Below, in pieces: positions 26,601 to 34,824 of a stretch of DNA of 46,242 nt. Numbering within the stretch: the stretch's first letter is position 1; each line of letters begins with the position of its first letter. The translations under genes were made by a program, and so were the position numbers. This DNA is from Apostichopus californicus. Lineage: Eukaryota; Echinodermata; Holothuroidea; Aspidochirotida; Stichopodidae. Under the pieces are notes generated by a model. That model saw only the letters and a program-made list of their open reading frames with translations. It made no database searches and was not told the DNA's origin. The stretch is taken from NCBI GenBank assembly GCA_020650975.1, contig JAIPMN010003156.1, forward strand, positions 1 to 46,242. The letters run 5' to 3'.

Positions 26601-28414
26601 TTTCTGTTTTTGTACTGTCGAAATGTTCCTCTGGATTCCTTGCTGTTTCATAGTGACCAAAACCTTCTCAATTTTTTTCAGGTCTCTGGTTGTTAACCTA
26701 AGGAGTAAGGAGTGACCAAAAACACATACAAGAATTCAGCCAAATATGCATTGGGTGTGATCTGGTTTACTCATGATGTGCATCTCTGAACATTTCAAAT
26801 TACTTGATTTATAGATCTCATTTTAGCTTGAATGGAACTTTGCTCTCTCTGTGCATCAAATGACTTGATTTGCAGACCTTATGTTAGTCTGACAAGAACC
26901 CAATCTCCCTACAACCTTTAACTTCCCTTCATTAAGAAAGCATTTTATTAAGACATTTCTTGACTGTATGAACTTTTTGTACTGTATGTACTTATTATTT
27001 TTATGTAGAGCGCCACTGAATGCACTTTGTCTTTGTAGTTATTGTGCGCTTTATAAGTTAATAAAGATAAACATAAATATTAACAGATCTTTTTATCAGC
27101 CATTTTAGTCTCTCTATGCTCTTTCAGTTGCTTGATTTGCAGACCTTGTATCAGACTGAAAAGAATCAAAGTCACTATTACGTTCTTCAACTTACTTTAC
27201 TAACAGATGTACATCAGTTTGAACAGAAACCATGTCTACTTTGTACCGAAACTTACTTGATTAACAGACCTTTAATAAATCTTTACAGAACCTAGTATCT
27301 GTGGTAACCTTTGAACTAGCTTCTTGACTAGCAGACCTTACATCAGTCTGAAGAGAAATCTAGTCACTTCTTGTGCACTTTAGATATCTTGAATTATAGA
27401 CCTTATATCAGTCTGCAACTTTGCAAAGAATCTATTTTCTCTTTTGCTCTTTGAATGACTAGATTTACAGACCTAATATCAGTCTGCAACTTTGCATAGA
27501 ATCTATTCTCTCTTGTGCTCTTTGAATGACTGGATTTACAGACCTAATATCAGTCTGCAACTTTGCATAAAATCTGTGCTCTCTTGTGCTCTTTGAATGA
27601 CTACATTTACAGACCTAATATCAGTCTGAATAGAATCCAAGTCTCTCTGTGCTCTCTCCTTTGCTGCCTTGTCTTCTTCAACAGATATCGCTTTCTCGAC
27701 TTGGTCGAGAACGTCTTTCTCAAAATCTTCTTGGCTGATGACATCAACCCCAAGATTCTGACACAGGAAAGAAAATACTCAGGATGAATAACAGTATTAC
27801 ATACAGAACATCACAGGAATGAAACATAACTGGAAAAACATCAAGACGAGTGTGTTTTACATTTTCCACTTTCAAATTAACCTAAAATGTAACCTAAGTG
27901 ATCGTCAACAACTTTCTTTATAATAGGAAATTTACATAATGTCAGATTACTACATTTTAAAATTTGGTTTAATTTATCCTTTCTCGCATTCGATGGAAGA
28001 TGGACTAGACTACTTAATTGTATACACTTTTAAGTATTATTTGAAGATGGAACAAGTAATATTAGAAAGATAACAGTAAGTAGTTCTAGTTAATCAATAA
28101 AACATTAAACATACGTACGAATTTGCCTCACCGATTTCCTTCTCTTTTTCCTTTCTCTTCTGTTGATTTCACAGGCAATAATGTTTACTCACCTGTAGCT
28201 CTCCAACTTGACTTTTAGACCCAGGCATTGTCTTGATTTTGTTCCTGTCAATGTCAAACACATTTTTCTTTTTAGGTTTGGGCTCTGTTGACCCATTCCT
28301 ATCAGTTTCATCCAAAACATCTTGAGGCCCATGTAAGTGACCTTCCTCGTTACTCTGTGATGTACCATCCTGTGCAGGCTGAGTGGACTCACTGGAATTG
28401 TCCATTCTGAACAT
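11198..28414 (-). CDS. ERCC6: CSB/ERCC6 DNA translocase, complete, 20 coding exons
   Basis: CSB is the SWI2/SNF2-family ATPase that recognises RNA polymerase II stalled at DNA lesions and starts transcription-coupled nucleotide excision repair. Twenty exons join in phase to 4371 nt, about 1456 aa; human CSB is 1493 aa. Motif I (GDEMGLGKT, Lys about 540), motif Ia ([10 protein letters not shown]), motif II (DEGH, about 646-649), motif III (LTGSPLQNN), motif IV region (VLLFSQ), and motifs V/VI ([12 protein letters not shown] and [10 protein letters not shown]) are all intact and at nearly the human positions. The N-terminus has the LGVDV segment. The C-terminus has [12 protein letters not shown], which maps where the CSA-interaction motif of human CSB lies, and the winged-helix end [10 protein letters not shown]. 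No inserted transposase exon, such as primate PGBD3, is seen. Three introns carry tandem copies of exon ends. Confidence 0.97.
12216..12294 (-). CDS. ERCC6: ERCC6 coding exon 19
   Basis: This short exon encodes [10 protein letters not shown], aligned to human SRFGKKRNSN. The acceptor is GTTTACAG and the donor is AAG|gtaaga. The assignment rests on phase and a short match. Confidence 0.87.
12475..13031 (+). mobile_element. LINE 3' end in ERCC6 intron 18
   Basis: An open frame ending at 12599 reads [13 protein letters not shown], then [13 protein letters not shown] and stop. This is the typical C-terminus of non-LTR retrotransposon polyproteins. It is followed by a 3' UTR ending TATAAATACCATTGATTGAT and an ATTG microsatellite tail. 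The copy is 5'-truncated and is inserted antisense to ERCC6. Confidence 0.75.
13377..13578 (-). CDS. ERCC6: ERCC6 coding exon 18
   Basis: It encodes [20 protein letters not shown] and SGVPTWTG, matching the human [20 protein letters not shown] and SGVPTWTG blocks. Confidence 0.95.
13859..14005 (-). CDS. ERCC6: ERCC6 coding exon 17
   Basis: It ends [12 protein letters not shown], aligned to human DYVLEKLFKKSVG. The donor is G|gtatta. Phase is consistent with exons 16 and 18. Confidence 0.92.
14260..14345 (-). mobile_element. LINE 3' tail, reverse orientation
   Basis: On the - strand the sequence reads CTTCTGGGATTCAATAAAGT followed by a TTAC microsatellite, which resembles the 3' end of CR1/L2-type LINEs. 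Upstream sequence on that strand, to about 14700, may belong to the same copy but has no recognisable domain. It lies in ERCC6 intron 16, sense to the gene. Confidence 0.5.
14908..15506 (-). CDS. ERCC6: ERCC6 coding exon 16
   Basis: This 599-nt exon starts [20 protein letters not shown] and includes [12 protein letters not shown], both diagnostic of CSB rather than other SNF2 proteins. It then turns Ser/Lys/Glu-rich and ends in a long Lys-rich run. Confidence 0.96.
15870..16062 (-). repeat. Tandem copies of ERCC6 exon 15 3' end
   Basis: 15968-16057 is about 80% like the last 90 nt of exon 15 (sharing CCAAGCTCTTTCTCTGGCCT), offset about 185 bp. Its donor has changed from gtaaga to ataaga. A second, shorter copy starts with CTTCTGGCCAAT at about 15907. 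Confidence 0.85.
16063..16140 (-). repeat. Polypyrimidine tract, G-rich on the ERCC6 sense strand
   Basis: On the + strand this is almost only C and T. The ERCC6 transcript strand has successive runs of 3-5 G separated by single bases, a textbook quadruplex-forming pattern. Confidence 0.7.
16148..16362 (-). CDS. ERCC6: ERCC6 coding exon 15 (motifs V and VI)
   Basis: It encodes [20 protein letters not shown] and [20 protein letters not shown]. The Arg residues in RERAWRIGQ are the arginine-finger region of SNF2 ATPases. The donor is AG|gtaaga. An exon-end copy lies downstream. Confidence 0.97.
17000..17107 (-). CDS. ERCC6: ERCC6 coding exon 14
   Basis: Its 36 codons include [20 protein letters not shown] and [12 protein letters not shown] of the second RecA-like lobe. 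The acceptor is TTCCAACAG and the donor is CAG|gtaaca. Confidence 0.96.
17230..17800 (-). repeat. Three-unit tandem duplication including ERCC6 exon 13 3' end
   Basis: Exon 13's last 90 nt plus about 145 nt of intron are repeated with a period of about 235 bp. The exon-derived copies lie at 17567-17655 and about 17343-17425. The nearer copy keeps the donor CAG|gtgggg. Both intron parts share CTCCCTGAAGG and AGCAACTCTTACCACC. Confidence 0.85.
17801..18019 (-). CDS. ERCC6: ERCC6 coding exon 13
   Basis: It encodes [16 protein letters not shown] and [18 protein letters not shown] (motif IV region). The donor is CAG|gtgggt. The last about 90 nt of this exon recur twice in the downstream intron. 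Confidence 0.96.
18780..19010. repeat. CA-rich microsatellite and two-copy direct repeat
   Basis: ACACACTGACACACAC occurs twice, and CCGAGGACC...TTGTTCAAATCC occurs at about 18827 and 18938. This gives a loose duplication of about 110 bp inside the ERCC6 intron after exon 12. Confidence 0.6.
19053..19265 (-). CDS. ERCC6: ERCC6 coding exon 12
   Basis: It encodes [20 protein letters not shown] and [14 protein letters not shown], the segment linking the two RecA-like lobes. The acceptor is GACCTTAG and the donor is CAG|gtaaca. Confidence 0.97.
19569..19745 (-). CDS. ERCC6: ERCC6 coding exon 11 (motif III)
   Basis: It encodes [17 protein letters not shown] (motif III) and [19 protein letters not shown], hallmark SNF2 sequence. 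The donor is CAG|gtaacg. Confidence 0.97.
20394..20564 (-). CDS. ERCC6: ERCC6 coding exon 10 (DEGH box)
   Basis: Its 57 codons include [19 protein letters not shown] is motif II (Walker B, Mg-ATP), at about residues 646-649. The 148-bp satellite sits in the intron just upstream of this exon in transcription. Confidence 0.97.
20905..22090 (+). repeat. 148-bp satellite array, 8 copies
   Basis: The marker TACTCACATG (or TACGCACATG) falls at 20931, 21079, 21227, 21375, 21517, 21665, 21813 and 21961. The spacing is 148 bp, with one 142-bp unit. Each unit contains CTCATACTGGTACTTGGG and GAGATACTAGTG and is itself dense in GTAC and ACTAGT. Repeated short open frames here are a by-product, because 148 is not a multiple of three. 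The array lies in the ERCC6 intron between exons 9 and 10. Confidence 0.95.
22213..22348 (-). CDS. ERCC6: ERCC6 coding exon 9 (motif Ia)
   Basis: It encodes [20 protein letters not shown] and [14 protein letters not shown], matching the human motif Ia block almost residue for residue. The donor is AAG|gtaagt. Confidence 0.97.
22788..22940 (-). CDS. ERCC6: ERCC6 coding exon 8 (Walker A)
   Basis: It encodes [15 protein letters not shown] and helicase motif [10 protein letters not shown], whose Lys (about residue 540) contacts ATP phosphate. The acceptor is TTGTTTCAG and the donor is AG|gtaggt. Confidence 0.97.
23474..23635 (-). CDS. ERCC6: ERCC6 coding exon 7
   Basis: It encodes an acidic run ([12 protein letters not shown]) followed by [15 protein letters not shown], the entry to the helicase core (human FKVPGFLFKKLFKYQ). 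The donor is CG|gtaaaa. Confidence 0.92.
24010..24145 (-). repeat. Degenerate GTACT-rich relative of the 148-bp satellite
   Basis: Read on the - strand it contains CCTGTATG, GTGTACTTGT, TTGGTACTAGCACG and GAGTACTTATACTCATGTAC in about the order of the satellite unit. It is a plausible old single copy in another ERCC6 intron. Confidence 0.45.
24177..24372 (-). CDS. ERCC6: ERCC6 coding exon 6
   Basis: It ends with DLYFKRLR, the counterpart of human DYYKQRLRRW just before the ATPase core, and begins with a KKRKKKSK nuclear-localisation-type cluster. The donor is CG|gtgagt. Confidence 0.9.
25210..25818 (-). CDS. ERCC6: ERCC6 coding exon 5 (large acidic/basic N-terminal exon)
   Basis: This 609-nt exon covers about residues 189-391. 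It carries [13 protein letters not shown], which aligns with the human LIRTGQMTPFGT block, a basic KKK-rich stretch and an acidic [11 protein letters not shown] stretch. The donor is GCG|gtaatt. Confidence 0.92.
26203..26296 (-). CDS. ERCC6: ERCC6 coding exon 4
   Basis: It encodes 31 codons of Lys-rich then acidic sequence ([23 protein letters not shown]). The acceptor is TTGATAG and the donor is AAG|gtgatt. It has low sequence conservation, but phase and splice sites agree. Confidence 0.82.
26592..26697 (-). CDS. ERCC6: ERCC6 coding exon 3
   Basis: It encodes a predicted coiled-coil-like segment ([20 protein letters not shown]) ahead of the acidic region. The acceptor is CCTTAG and the donor is AAG|gtaaga. 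Phase follows from exon 2. Confidence 0.88.
26780..27614 (-). repeat. 71-bp repeat family derived from ERCC6 exon 2 3' end and donor
   Basis: TTTACAGACCTAATATCAGT occurs at the true exon edge (27605) and at about 27534 and 27463, an exact 71-bp period. More diverged copies centred on CAGACCTTATATCAGTCTG-like sequence continue at about 27395, 27338, 27262, 27195, 27135 and 26876. Similarity falls with distance from the exon. Confidence 0.85.
26950..27075 (+). mobile_element. LINE-like 3' tail
   Basis: The sequence TAGAGCGCCACTGAATGC followed by GTGCGCTTTATAAGTTAATA resembles LINE 3' UTR ends seen in many invertebrates. It interrupts the exon-2-derived repeats. There is no coding part. Confidence 0.4.
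27615..27757 (-). CDS. ERCC6: ERCC6 coding exon 2
   Basis: It encodes residues 75-121 plus two bases, including [20 protein letters not shown], aligned to human LGVDVYDQDVLEQGVLQQV. The donor is AG|gtctgt. Its 3' end is the template of a 71-bp repeat family in the following intron. Confidence 0.9.
28193..28414 (-). CDS. ERCC6: ERCC6 coding exon 1
   Basis: It encodes residues 1-74, ending CAG|gtgagt. Start candidates are the Met at 28414 (MFRMDNSS) and the Met at 28405 (MDNSS). An acceptor TTTCTTCAG lies at about 28458, so this exon also holds some 5' UTR. The frame stays open up to that acceptor, so a further upstream coding exon cannot be fully excluded. [11 protein letters not shown] matches the human HIDRHQIQ segment. 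Confidence 0.82.
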
Positions 28415-28457
28415 ACTGTAGATGGAAAATTCCAAGAAGTATTGCTTCACAGGCTGG

Positions 28458-29610
28458 CTGAAGAAATGAAAATCAAAACACAATCAACTATTTTACCAAA
28501 TTGGAAAGTACATTACATAACAAAATTCTCTCTGCAAATATATTTAGGATACAAAGCAAAAACTGAATACTAAAGACTAGCCAATGAAGTTCATGGGCTA
28601 ATCAGCAGTACGGGAAACCTTTACATTATCTATGTCTTATTAAACCACCATCAAGCACCCCCCCCCCCTCCCGATCCCCATCCTCCATTTAGACTGCCAA
28701 GTTAAAATTCTAGCCTTGTAAAGTTGTATCCTATAGTCAAGGTCCTGGGTGATTTAGCCTTATTCCATGAAAATGAATGCAACAACATTGATTAGGCCTA
28801 CACACTAAAACCTGTTACACTTTATATCTAAGTTGAATGCGATCTTTCTGTGCATATTAAGTATGCCTGTAACAGTTTCTGGGTATACTCAGTCAGACTA
28901 GAGGTAACCAAATGACAAATAAAAAGGTTAACAAAATAGGGTAGCTTTTGAACAATGATATTGTTGCCGCTTGTAACGGTCAACCAAATGTTGTTTGCTC
29001 ATCTGTAAGAAGGATTCAGTTAGACTATAGACTGCAGACAGTGCATAGCATAAAACCAACATAGGTCTAGGCCTCACTCGATCACTGTACTGTTACATTG
29101 TTAGCAATACTCGCACACTAAATTAGCACTAGTCTACAGGAGGCCTATTCTGAAGCCTACATTAACCTACCTCATTTACTCATTCTCTAAAATTCGTACC
29201 TTTTTTCCAGAGGATGATCAACACCTGTGTGATAATCCCATTCACGGATGAAATTAATGGCCGTAAAATGGTTTTAAGGGTGTCAAATGTTGCCAAAATG
29301 ATGGCCGTTTTGGTTCGAGCTGCAGCCTGACCCGTCTTCATGCAGGTTAGCTGCATACTGCGACCTTGCATCGTGTACACAATGTACGAGCATGATTACG
29401 AAAGAAGAAAGGAAAGCCATTACACTATGATTACGCAATCTTTATTATGTTTAATACTTTTGGAAATGCATGCTAAATTTAGCGATATTTACTTCATTTT
29501 AGACGTCCACATAGGACTGGGCTATATATATGATGTATATTAATTTTTACTATTACGTACTTGGATCAAATTGGAAGTTTAATGGGTGGATCGGCCAACC
29601 TGGTTTATCT
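28458..29610 (-). promoter_or_regulatory. ERCC6 upstream region with possible 5' UTR exon
   Basis: Exon 1 has an upstream acceptor, so a 5' UTR exon should lie here. A candidate donor AAAAAAG|gtacga is read on the - strand at about 29199. Neither promoter nor start site can be fixed. A poly-C tract sits at about 28655-28670. Confidence 0.3.
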
Positions 29611-30540
29611 GCTCGGGAACCCGGCGGGGGACAAACTAAAACGAATGACAGCGAATGACCGAATGACAATTGACTTTGTACAGGGTTAATTATCATTCGC
29701 GAATGACAGCGAATGACAGCGAATGACAACGAATGACAGCGAATGACAACGAATGACAACGAAGGACGGTGATGAGAAGAAATAGAATGATTAACGGAGT
29801 GGAATAAATGCGGTTATTGGTTTTCTGCGCAAAAATGATTTGAGGAAAATCGCATGGTACATGGTTGCAGGGTTTTGGTGTAATTTATGGATAGAAACCA
29901 CAGGGAAAGTTTTTGTGTGAGAATGCCCTTGAGTGTTGTGCTTTTGACATTTACCTCTGTAGATTTATATAGAAAGATGCCCCCCCCCCTTCCCTACGCC
30001 ACTGTTACAGAGTAGCTCCATAACTGGCGCAAATTTTCTCCTTTNNNNNNNNNNATAACTGGCGCAAATTTTCTCCTTTTCCAGTCCCTTTTGCGACCCA
30101 CCCCCCCCCCCTAGAAAAAAATCTTTTTTTTTTCTTCATAGAAATGTCCAATATAAGGACTCTTCCTGACATTTTAGCCGTTTCAAGATAATAGTATTGT
30201 TAGTTTCTAACAATTATCGGAAAATGATGTTAAATTTACTTTTTAAAATCAGACTTACAATTTCGCTTACTTACTATCAGGTGCGTTTGTATCTTGTCCG
30301 TACTATACTAGATCTGTAAGCCACGCACTTCGCGTCCACTCGGTTTGCGTGGCTTTAATATACCCACGAAGTCTGAACTGTGATATCCGGCTGAAGCAAA
30401 TGTCTGTGCTGTCATCCACTGTCATTCGTTTTAGTCAACGCAATTTTTTAGTGTGTACAACATATTGTCATTCGTTATGTGTAACGCAATTGTCATTCGT
30501 TTTAGTAACACCCACCCGGCGGTGCGCCGTTGACCCGGGC
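29611..30540. mobile_element. Inverted-repeat element with CGAATGACA subrepeats
   Basis: The left end CTCGGGAACCCGGCGGGGGA, followed by ACTAAAACGAATGACA, is mirrored on the right by TGTCATTCGTTTTAGT, a CCGGC/CGGTG block and GACCCGGG at 30534-30539. The left side has about ten near-tandem 11-12-bp units of GCGAATGACA between 29640 and 29765; the right side has three inverted CGAATGACA-type units. No transposase is visible. The middle holds an assembly gap. Confidence 0.6.
30045..30054. other. Assembly gap (10 N) between duplicated flanks
   Basis: Bases 30020-30044 and 30055-30079 are the same 25-nt sequence, beginning ATAACTGGCGCAAATT. Two contig ends probably overlap here and were not merged. 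Confidence 0.9.
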
Positions 30541-30943
30541 AAAAGATTTGATGGGCTAGTATTAGTAAAGCAAACGAATCGAACAATTACGAGATTTATA
30601 ATATAATTGCACTAGCGTTATGTGATTCGTTTCCCATATCTCCTGAAGTTATAATGGGTAGAGAAGTACGTTTGTATTAACCGTACCGCCCCATACAGTG
30701 TGAGAAACCTCAATAATTTCACTCAGCTCCAATCCAAATAAAGAGCAGTCATTAAAAAGGTTGAAGTTGACTAACTGGAGAATTATTATCTTCCCCTTCT
30801 CTCAATTGATGTATAAAATTATCGTTGAAACTGTTCGCCGATTATGTTTCGAGCATGCAGCACTCTCTTCGTCTTCGTCTTCGTTACGGTGACACATCCG
30901 CAAAAAGGGACAATATCTCACCACACACACGTCAAGAGAGTAA
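30541..30943. other. Intergenic, nothing recognised
   Basis: No gene or repeat is identified except a short CGTCTT/CGAAGA trinucleotide-like run near 30867-30885, just beyond the LINE 3' end. Confidence 0.4.
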
Positions 30944-31735
30944 TTAGTTAACTCTGACACGAGTACTGATATGAGTGACAGGATTTACAGAACCACTGGA
31001 ACTACTAATGAGGTCTGAAGGCAGACTATTCCAATCCCTAATTGTATTTGGAAGAAAACTATACTTATAGCAATTGGTACTGGCATACAATTGGCAGATA
31101 TGCATATCGTGCATGTTCCGACTCCTACGCAGAGGCTTCCTTAGGCAGTCAATAGGAATCTGAGCCTGACCATGGATGCCCTTAGCAAATAAGATGATTC
31201 TACTTTGCCTGCGCCTCTCTGCCAAGGGCACCAGGTTTAGGTCCTGTAAAAGAGATGAGACAGAGCCAGGCTCTCTTGAATAATCTGAAGCGATGAAACG
31301 GGCTGCACGCCTCTGAATGTTTACGAGGTTGTGCTGCAAGAAAGCTTGGTGGGGATCCCAGACAGAACTGGCATATTCCAATACTGGCAGGAGGAGACCT
31401 TTATACGCAGCCAATTTTGCATCCTTCGAACAAGGTGATAAGTTTCTACGAAGAACTCCCAATATCCTATTGCCTTTGTTACACACATTTTGAATATGCT
31501 TTCCCCAGTTGAGATCTGAAGTGATATGAATACCCAGATATTTAACACAATCAACCTTAGCCAAGTGAACCCCATTGAGCATGTAATTGAAAATCACAGG
31601 TTTCCTCTTTCTAGTAATGGTCATAATATTACATTTCAGATCAGACTCTGATAAAAGCCTGCCAGATCTTCTGTTAATCACAATTGAAAGTAAGAAATTT
31701 CCACCGACACCGACTATTAATAATAAGCGTGTCAT
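30944..31735 (-). mobile_element. Non-LTR retrotransposon reverse transcriptase, C-terminal fragment
   Basis: The frame of about 263 codons is uninterrupted. From about 31650 it reads LKCNIMTITRKRKP, VDCVKYLGIHITSDLNWGKHI (the YLG and DLxWxxHI landmarks after the palm domain), LAAYKGLLLPVLEYASSVWD, then IQRRAARFI and the closing TIRDWNSLPSDLI. This is the thumb and 3' end of a LINE polyprotein, CR1/L2-like or a related clade. The catalytic YADD box and endonuclease are absent, so it is 5'-truncated and dead. The first about 25 residues look like unrelated flank. Confidence 0.88.
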
Positions 31736-34621
31736 AATTAGGGAGAATAATTAATTTGCTTATTATTTTGTTTAGTCCTTAGAATGTGAAAGGCCTGGCT
31801 ACGTCAAGCCAGGGTCGGGGTCCTCGTGAGTGACCATTCTGTGACCTAACATCATATTTGGGGTTCATCGACGACCGTCAAGATGCTCTTTCACAATAGT
31901 TTACTTCTTGCTTGATGTGGAAGATCACTTCACCCTCGAAATATGAAGAGGTACAACCGAATGAAATTCTGCCGTATTGGTTAAGCCAATTTTTCACTAA
32001 CTCAAGTAAAAGTGCGCCCTCTTTTAAAAAATATCGTAATGATTTTTTTTTATACCTGTATATTTTTTACCTATAAACGTCAATTTGAATTATAAATGTA
32101 CACCTACGTCACAATAAATTAATATAAATAATATTTTAAGAAATATTAATTATTTTTATCGCTCATAGGGTTTCCTAAGAATGAAGGTATAAAATTTATT
32201 ATATTGATCTAGTCACCTGGTTCTAATAAACTATTCCGTGTAGCCGGTACCCTGGTCAACCAAAATATCCCACTTATTCTAACGTCGGAAATCGTAAGTT
32301 ATCAAAATACGAACTTATATTGCTATATAAGATGTCCTGCGCAATTAAGTTGTCATTGCTCTCCATATTTCCTTCACTTAATTATTCAAACTATGAAAAG
32401 TTAATTCCTCACGTACACAGTAATCTGCCTAGTGTTAGCAGCCTATCGTAATGTATCAATGGTATAACTAGGTAAATTCACGATAGTAAGGCCATTAACG
32501 TTCAGAGATAGTTCAGTGATCTCATTGATTTTGCTCAGTGGTTAAGTTATGTCCTATTTGATTTCTTCGATGGTTTGACCAGATTCCGCAAGCAATAGGA
32601 GAATTATAATTGGTACGTATACATGTAAACGTGGGGAGTCAAAGTGCTTAAACTTCGAAGGAAGAAAAAACTTCGCTTAGTCTTACTTCACAGTCACACA
32701 TGATGTGAAGTTTACTGTATAATTCCGCAAAATCGGTGGAATAATCCATGCAAGTGTTTCGAAATACAAATTGGATGTTTTCTGTTTCACTGGGGCAATT
32801 TTGGGCATTTCCGTAAAGGCTTTGTAGACAAAGATTGCAATTGGAAGTGGATACATTACAATTTGACTTACAATCAATACATTACAGAGTACAGACTACA
32901 GTGCAGCTACATATGTATAAATCAGAAAGGGAATTTAGGGGACATAAGTAGTTACCATACACAACAATACTCGCATTTAGCTTAAACAAATTCTACTGTC
33001 ATTAGGCCTAGGCTGGGGAATTTGTAGCCTACAGGCTACAGTACTTAAGTTAGGCCTAAGGGTATAAAGCAATTTTAGACAAGAAAAACAGAATTGTTTT
33101 TAGGTCATAATTTGATTAAATCAAAATGGACATAACATTATCGCGTAATAATATAGATGATGCCTAAAACAAAATAGATGATAGCCCAAACCTATCCTGA
33201 AATATTTGGCTATGCCTAGGTCTATTGAAATCCAGCACTGAAAGTAGCAGGCCTGACGAAGGCTGGGCTAACTACTACTAGTATGCATGAACGATGCTAA
33301 CTTACCTGTTGTCTGGACTTAATTCAGTTTAGGATGGTGCTACTTGTTTTGAGTTTGTTTCTGCAACTGCTTAGAGTACAAAGGTCATATTTGCTGCAAT
33401 GGAGCTTACACGCACATAGTGCCGGAAGTTGCATAGGTTCCAGTAGCCTGCAGTATAGACATACCACTGTACACAATGCATTTGATCAATCTTTCCCAGA
33501 TGTATAAATAGCCACATATTCTAATGAAAGTGCCTGAAACAATGTATTGGCTAGAACTGCCATTATTCTATCAATATGATGAGTGCCTCGCACCAAAACT
33601 ATGTCAAAAGTTGGTATAGTTTAACTACATGGTAGGCAGCAGATAAATGAAACACAACTAGCCAAACAGAGTCAAATATAGTAAACAGTTCTAAGCAAAA
33701 AATCGATAGAGACATTTGTGTGCCAGATACCCGGAAGAAGCAAGAATTTTTGTAGATAATTGGTTATAGACTTTAAGTCAATCATAGCTGTTTGAAGGAA
33801 ATTGTGTGTGGACTATTGAAGAAGAAAATTTCCAAAGAAGTGCAGTTAGCTCACCACAAAGTGCAACAAACTGATGATATGTCATCTGACACAAGTACAA
33901 TATTATGTTTGGCTAAAGAAGATTTTGAAGGGATTATAACATTGTTTTGACAAGCTTTATTTTATCTTAACTTTGAAAACAAATACAAATCGTCAAAGAT
34001 ATTCCTGTGCTATGAAGTGCCAAACTACAGTTCCCTCAGGGACTCCTAAGGGGGCTATTGGCAAGTAGTCTGGGCTGTTCTGGTGCCTGGCACCCACCTC
34101 TTTTCACTCTTGAAATGATGCTAAATCTGTAAGACACTGCTTTTGTAGAGATGGTTACAGTAACGTGGCCAGAGCATGGGAATAGCAAGTCAGCAATATA
34201 TATCAGGGTAATTACAGTTTAAACATCAGTTTTTGGCAGAACATTTTGAAGGAAATTGCAAGAGATGGATGAGAACATAATCTGCATTTCAAATTCTTTC
34301 TTCAATGATTATAAAGAACATTTTAAAGAACATTTTGTCATTTCTAGATAACGAGACCTTTAGCCATGACTTTCTGCAAAGCCTCTATGACAGCTTCAGC
34401 CAATTTAGCCTCAAGCACACTGTATGTTACACTATTTTACATATCACATTGTTGAGAGGGATAGTTTTATTTTAAAAGCAAGAAATAAAATTTTACCAGG
34501 CAGGTTGCCTACACAAACTGTTTAGGCTGGTTGCATTTGGAGGCAGTACAAATTCTGATTCAGGTGACATGCTGCAAGTGTGTGGCAAATCTGAATAACC
34601 AAATCTAACTTCTCTTCACAG
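31736..34621 (+). promoter_or_regulatory. COX6B upstream region, promoter and 5' UTR exon not resolved
   Basis: No other gene is seen. The coding exon begins after a splice acceptor, so a noncoding first exon must lie upstream. Candidates worth noting are CCGGAAGT at 33422-33429, an ETS/GABP-type site common in promoters of nuclear respiratory genes, and TATAAATA at 33503-33510. Neither is proven. Confidence 0.3.
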
Positions 34622-34629
34622 TATTCAAA

Positions 34630-34824
34630 ATGGCAGAAGTCAAAGACGCTCTACAGAAGTACAAGACAGCGCCATTCGATGCAAGATTCCCAAACCAGAA
34701 CCAAACCAAAAACTGCTGGCAGAATTATGTAGATTTCCACAAGTGTCAGAAAAGCAAAGGAGAGGACTATGAGCCTTGCGAATGGTTTAGGAGGGTCTAC
34801 AAATCTATGTGTCCAATCAAATGG
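34630..34824 (+). CDS. COX6B: COX6B first coding exon
   Basis: It has 65 codons from ATG. The exon itself starts at 34622 after TTCTCTTCACAG, giving 8 nt of 5' UTR here. The donor is TGG|gtaagt. All four motif cysteines are in this exon. Confidence 0.96.

Noticed and set aside
28415-28483. Upstream Met at 28483 as the ERCC6 start
   Set aside because: The sequence between it and 28458 reads across a good splice acceptor (TTTCTTCAG), so that Met is intronic.
30349-30606. 85-codon + strand open frame
   Set aside because: It lies across the end of the inverted-repeat element and shows no protein similarity.
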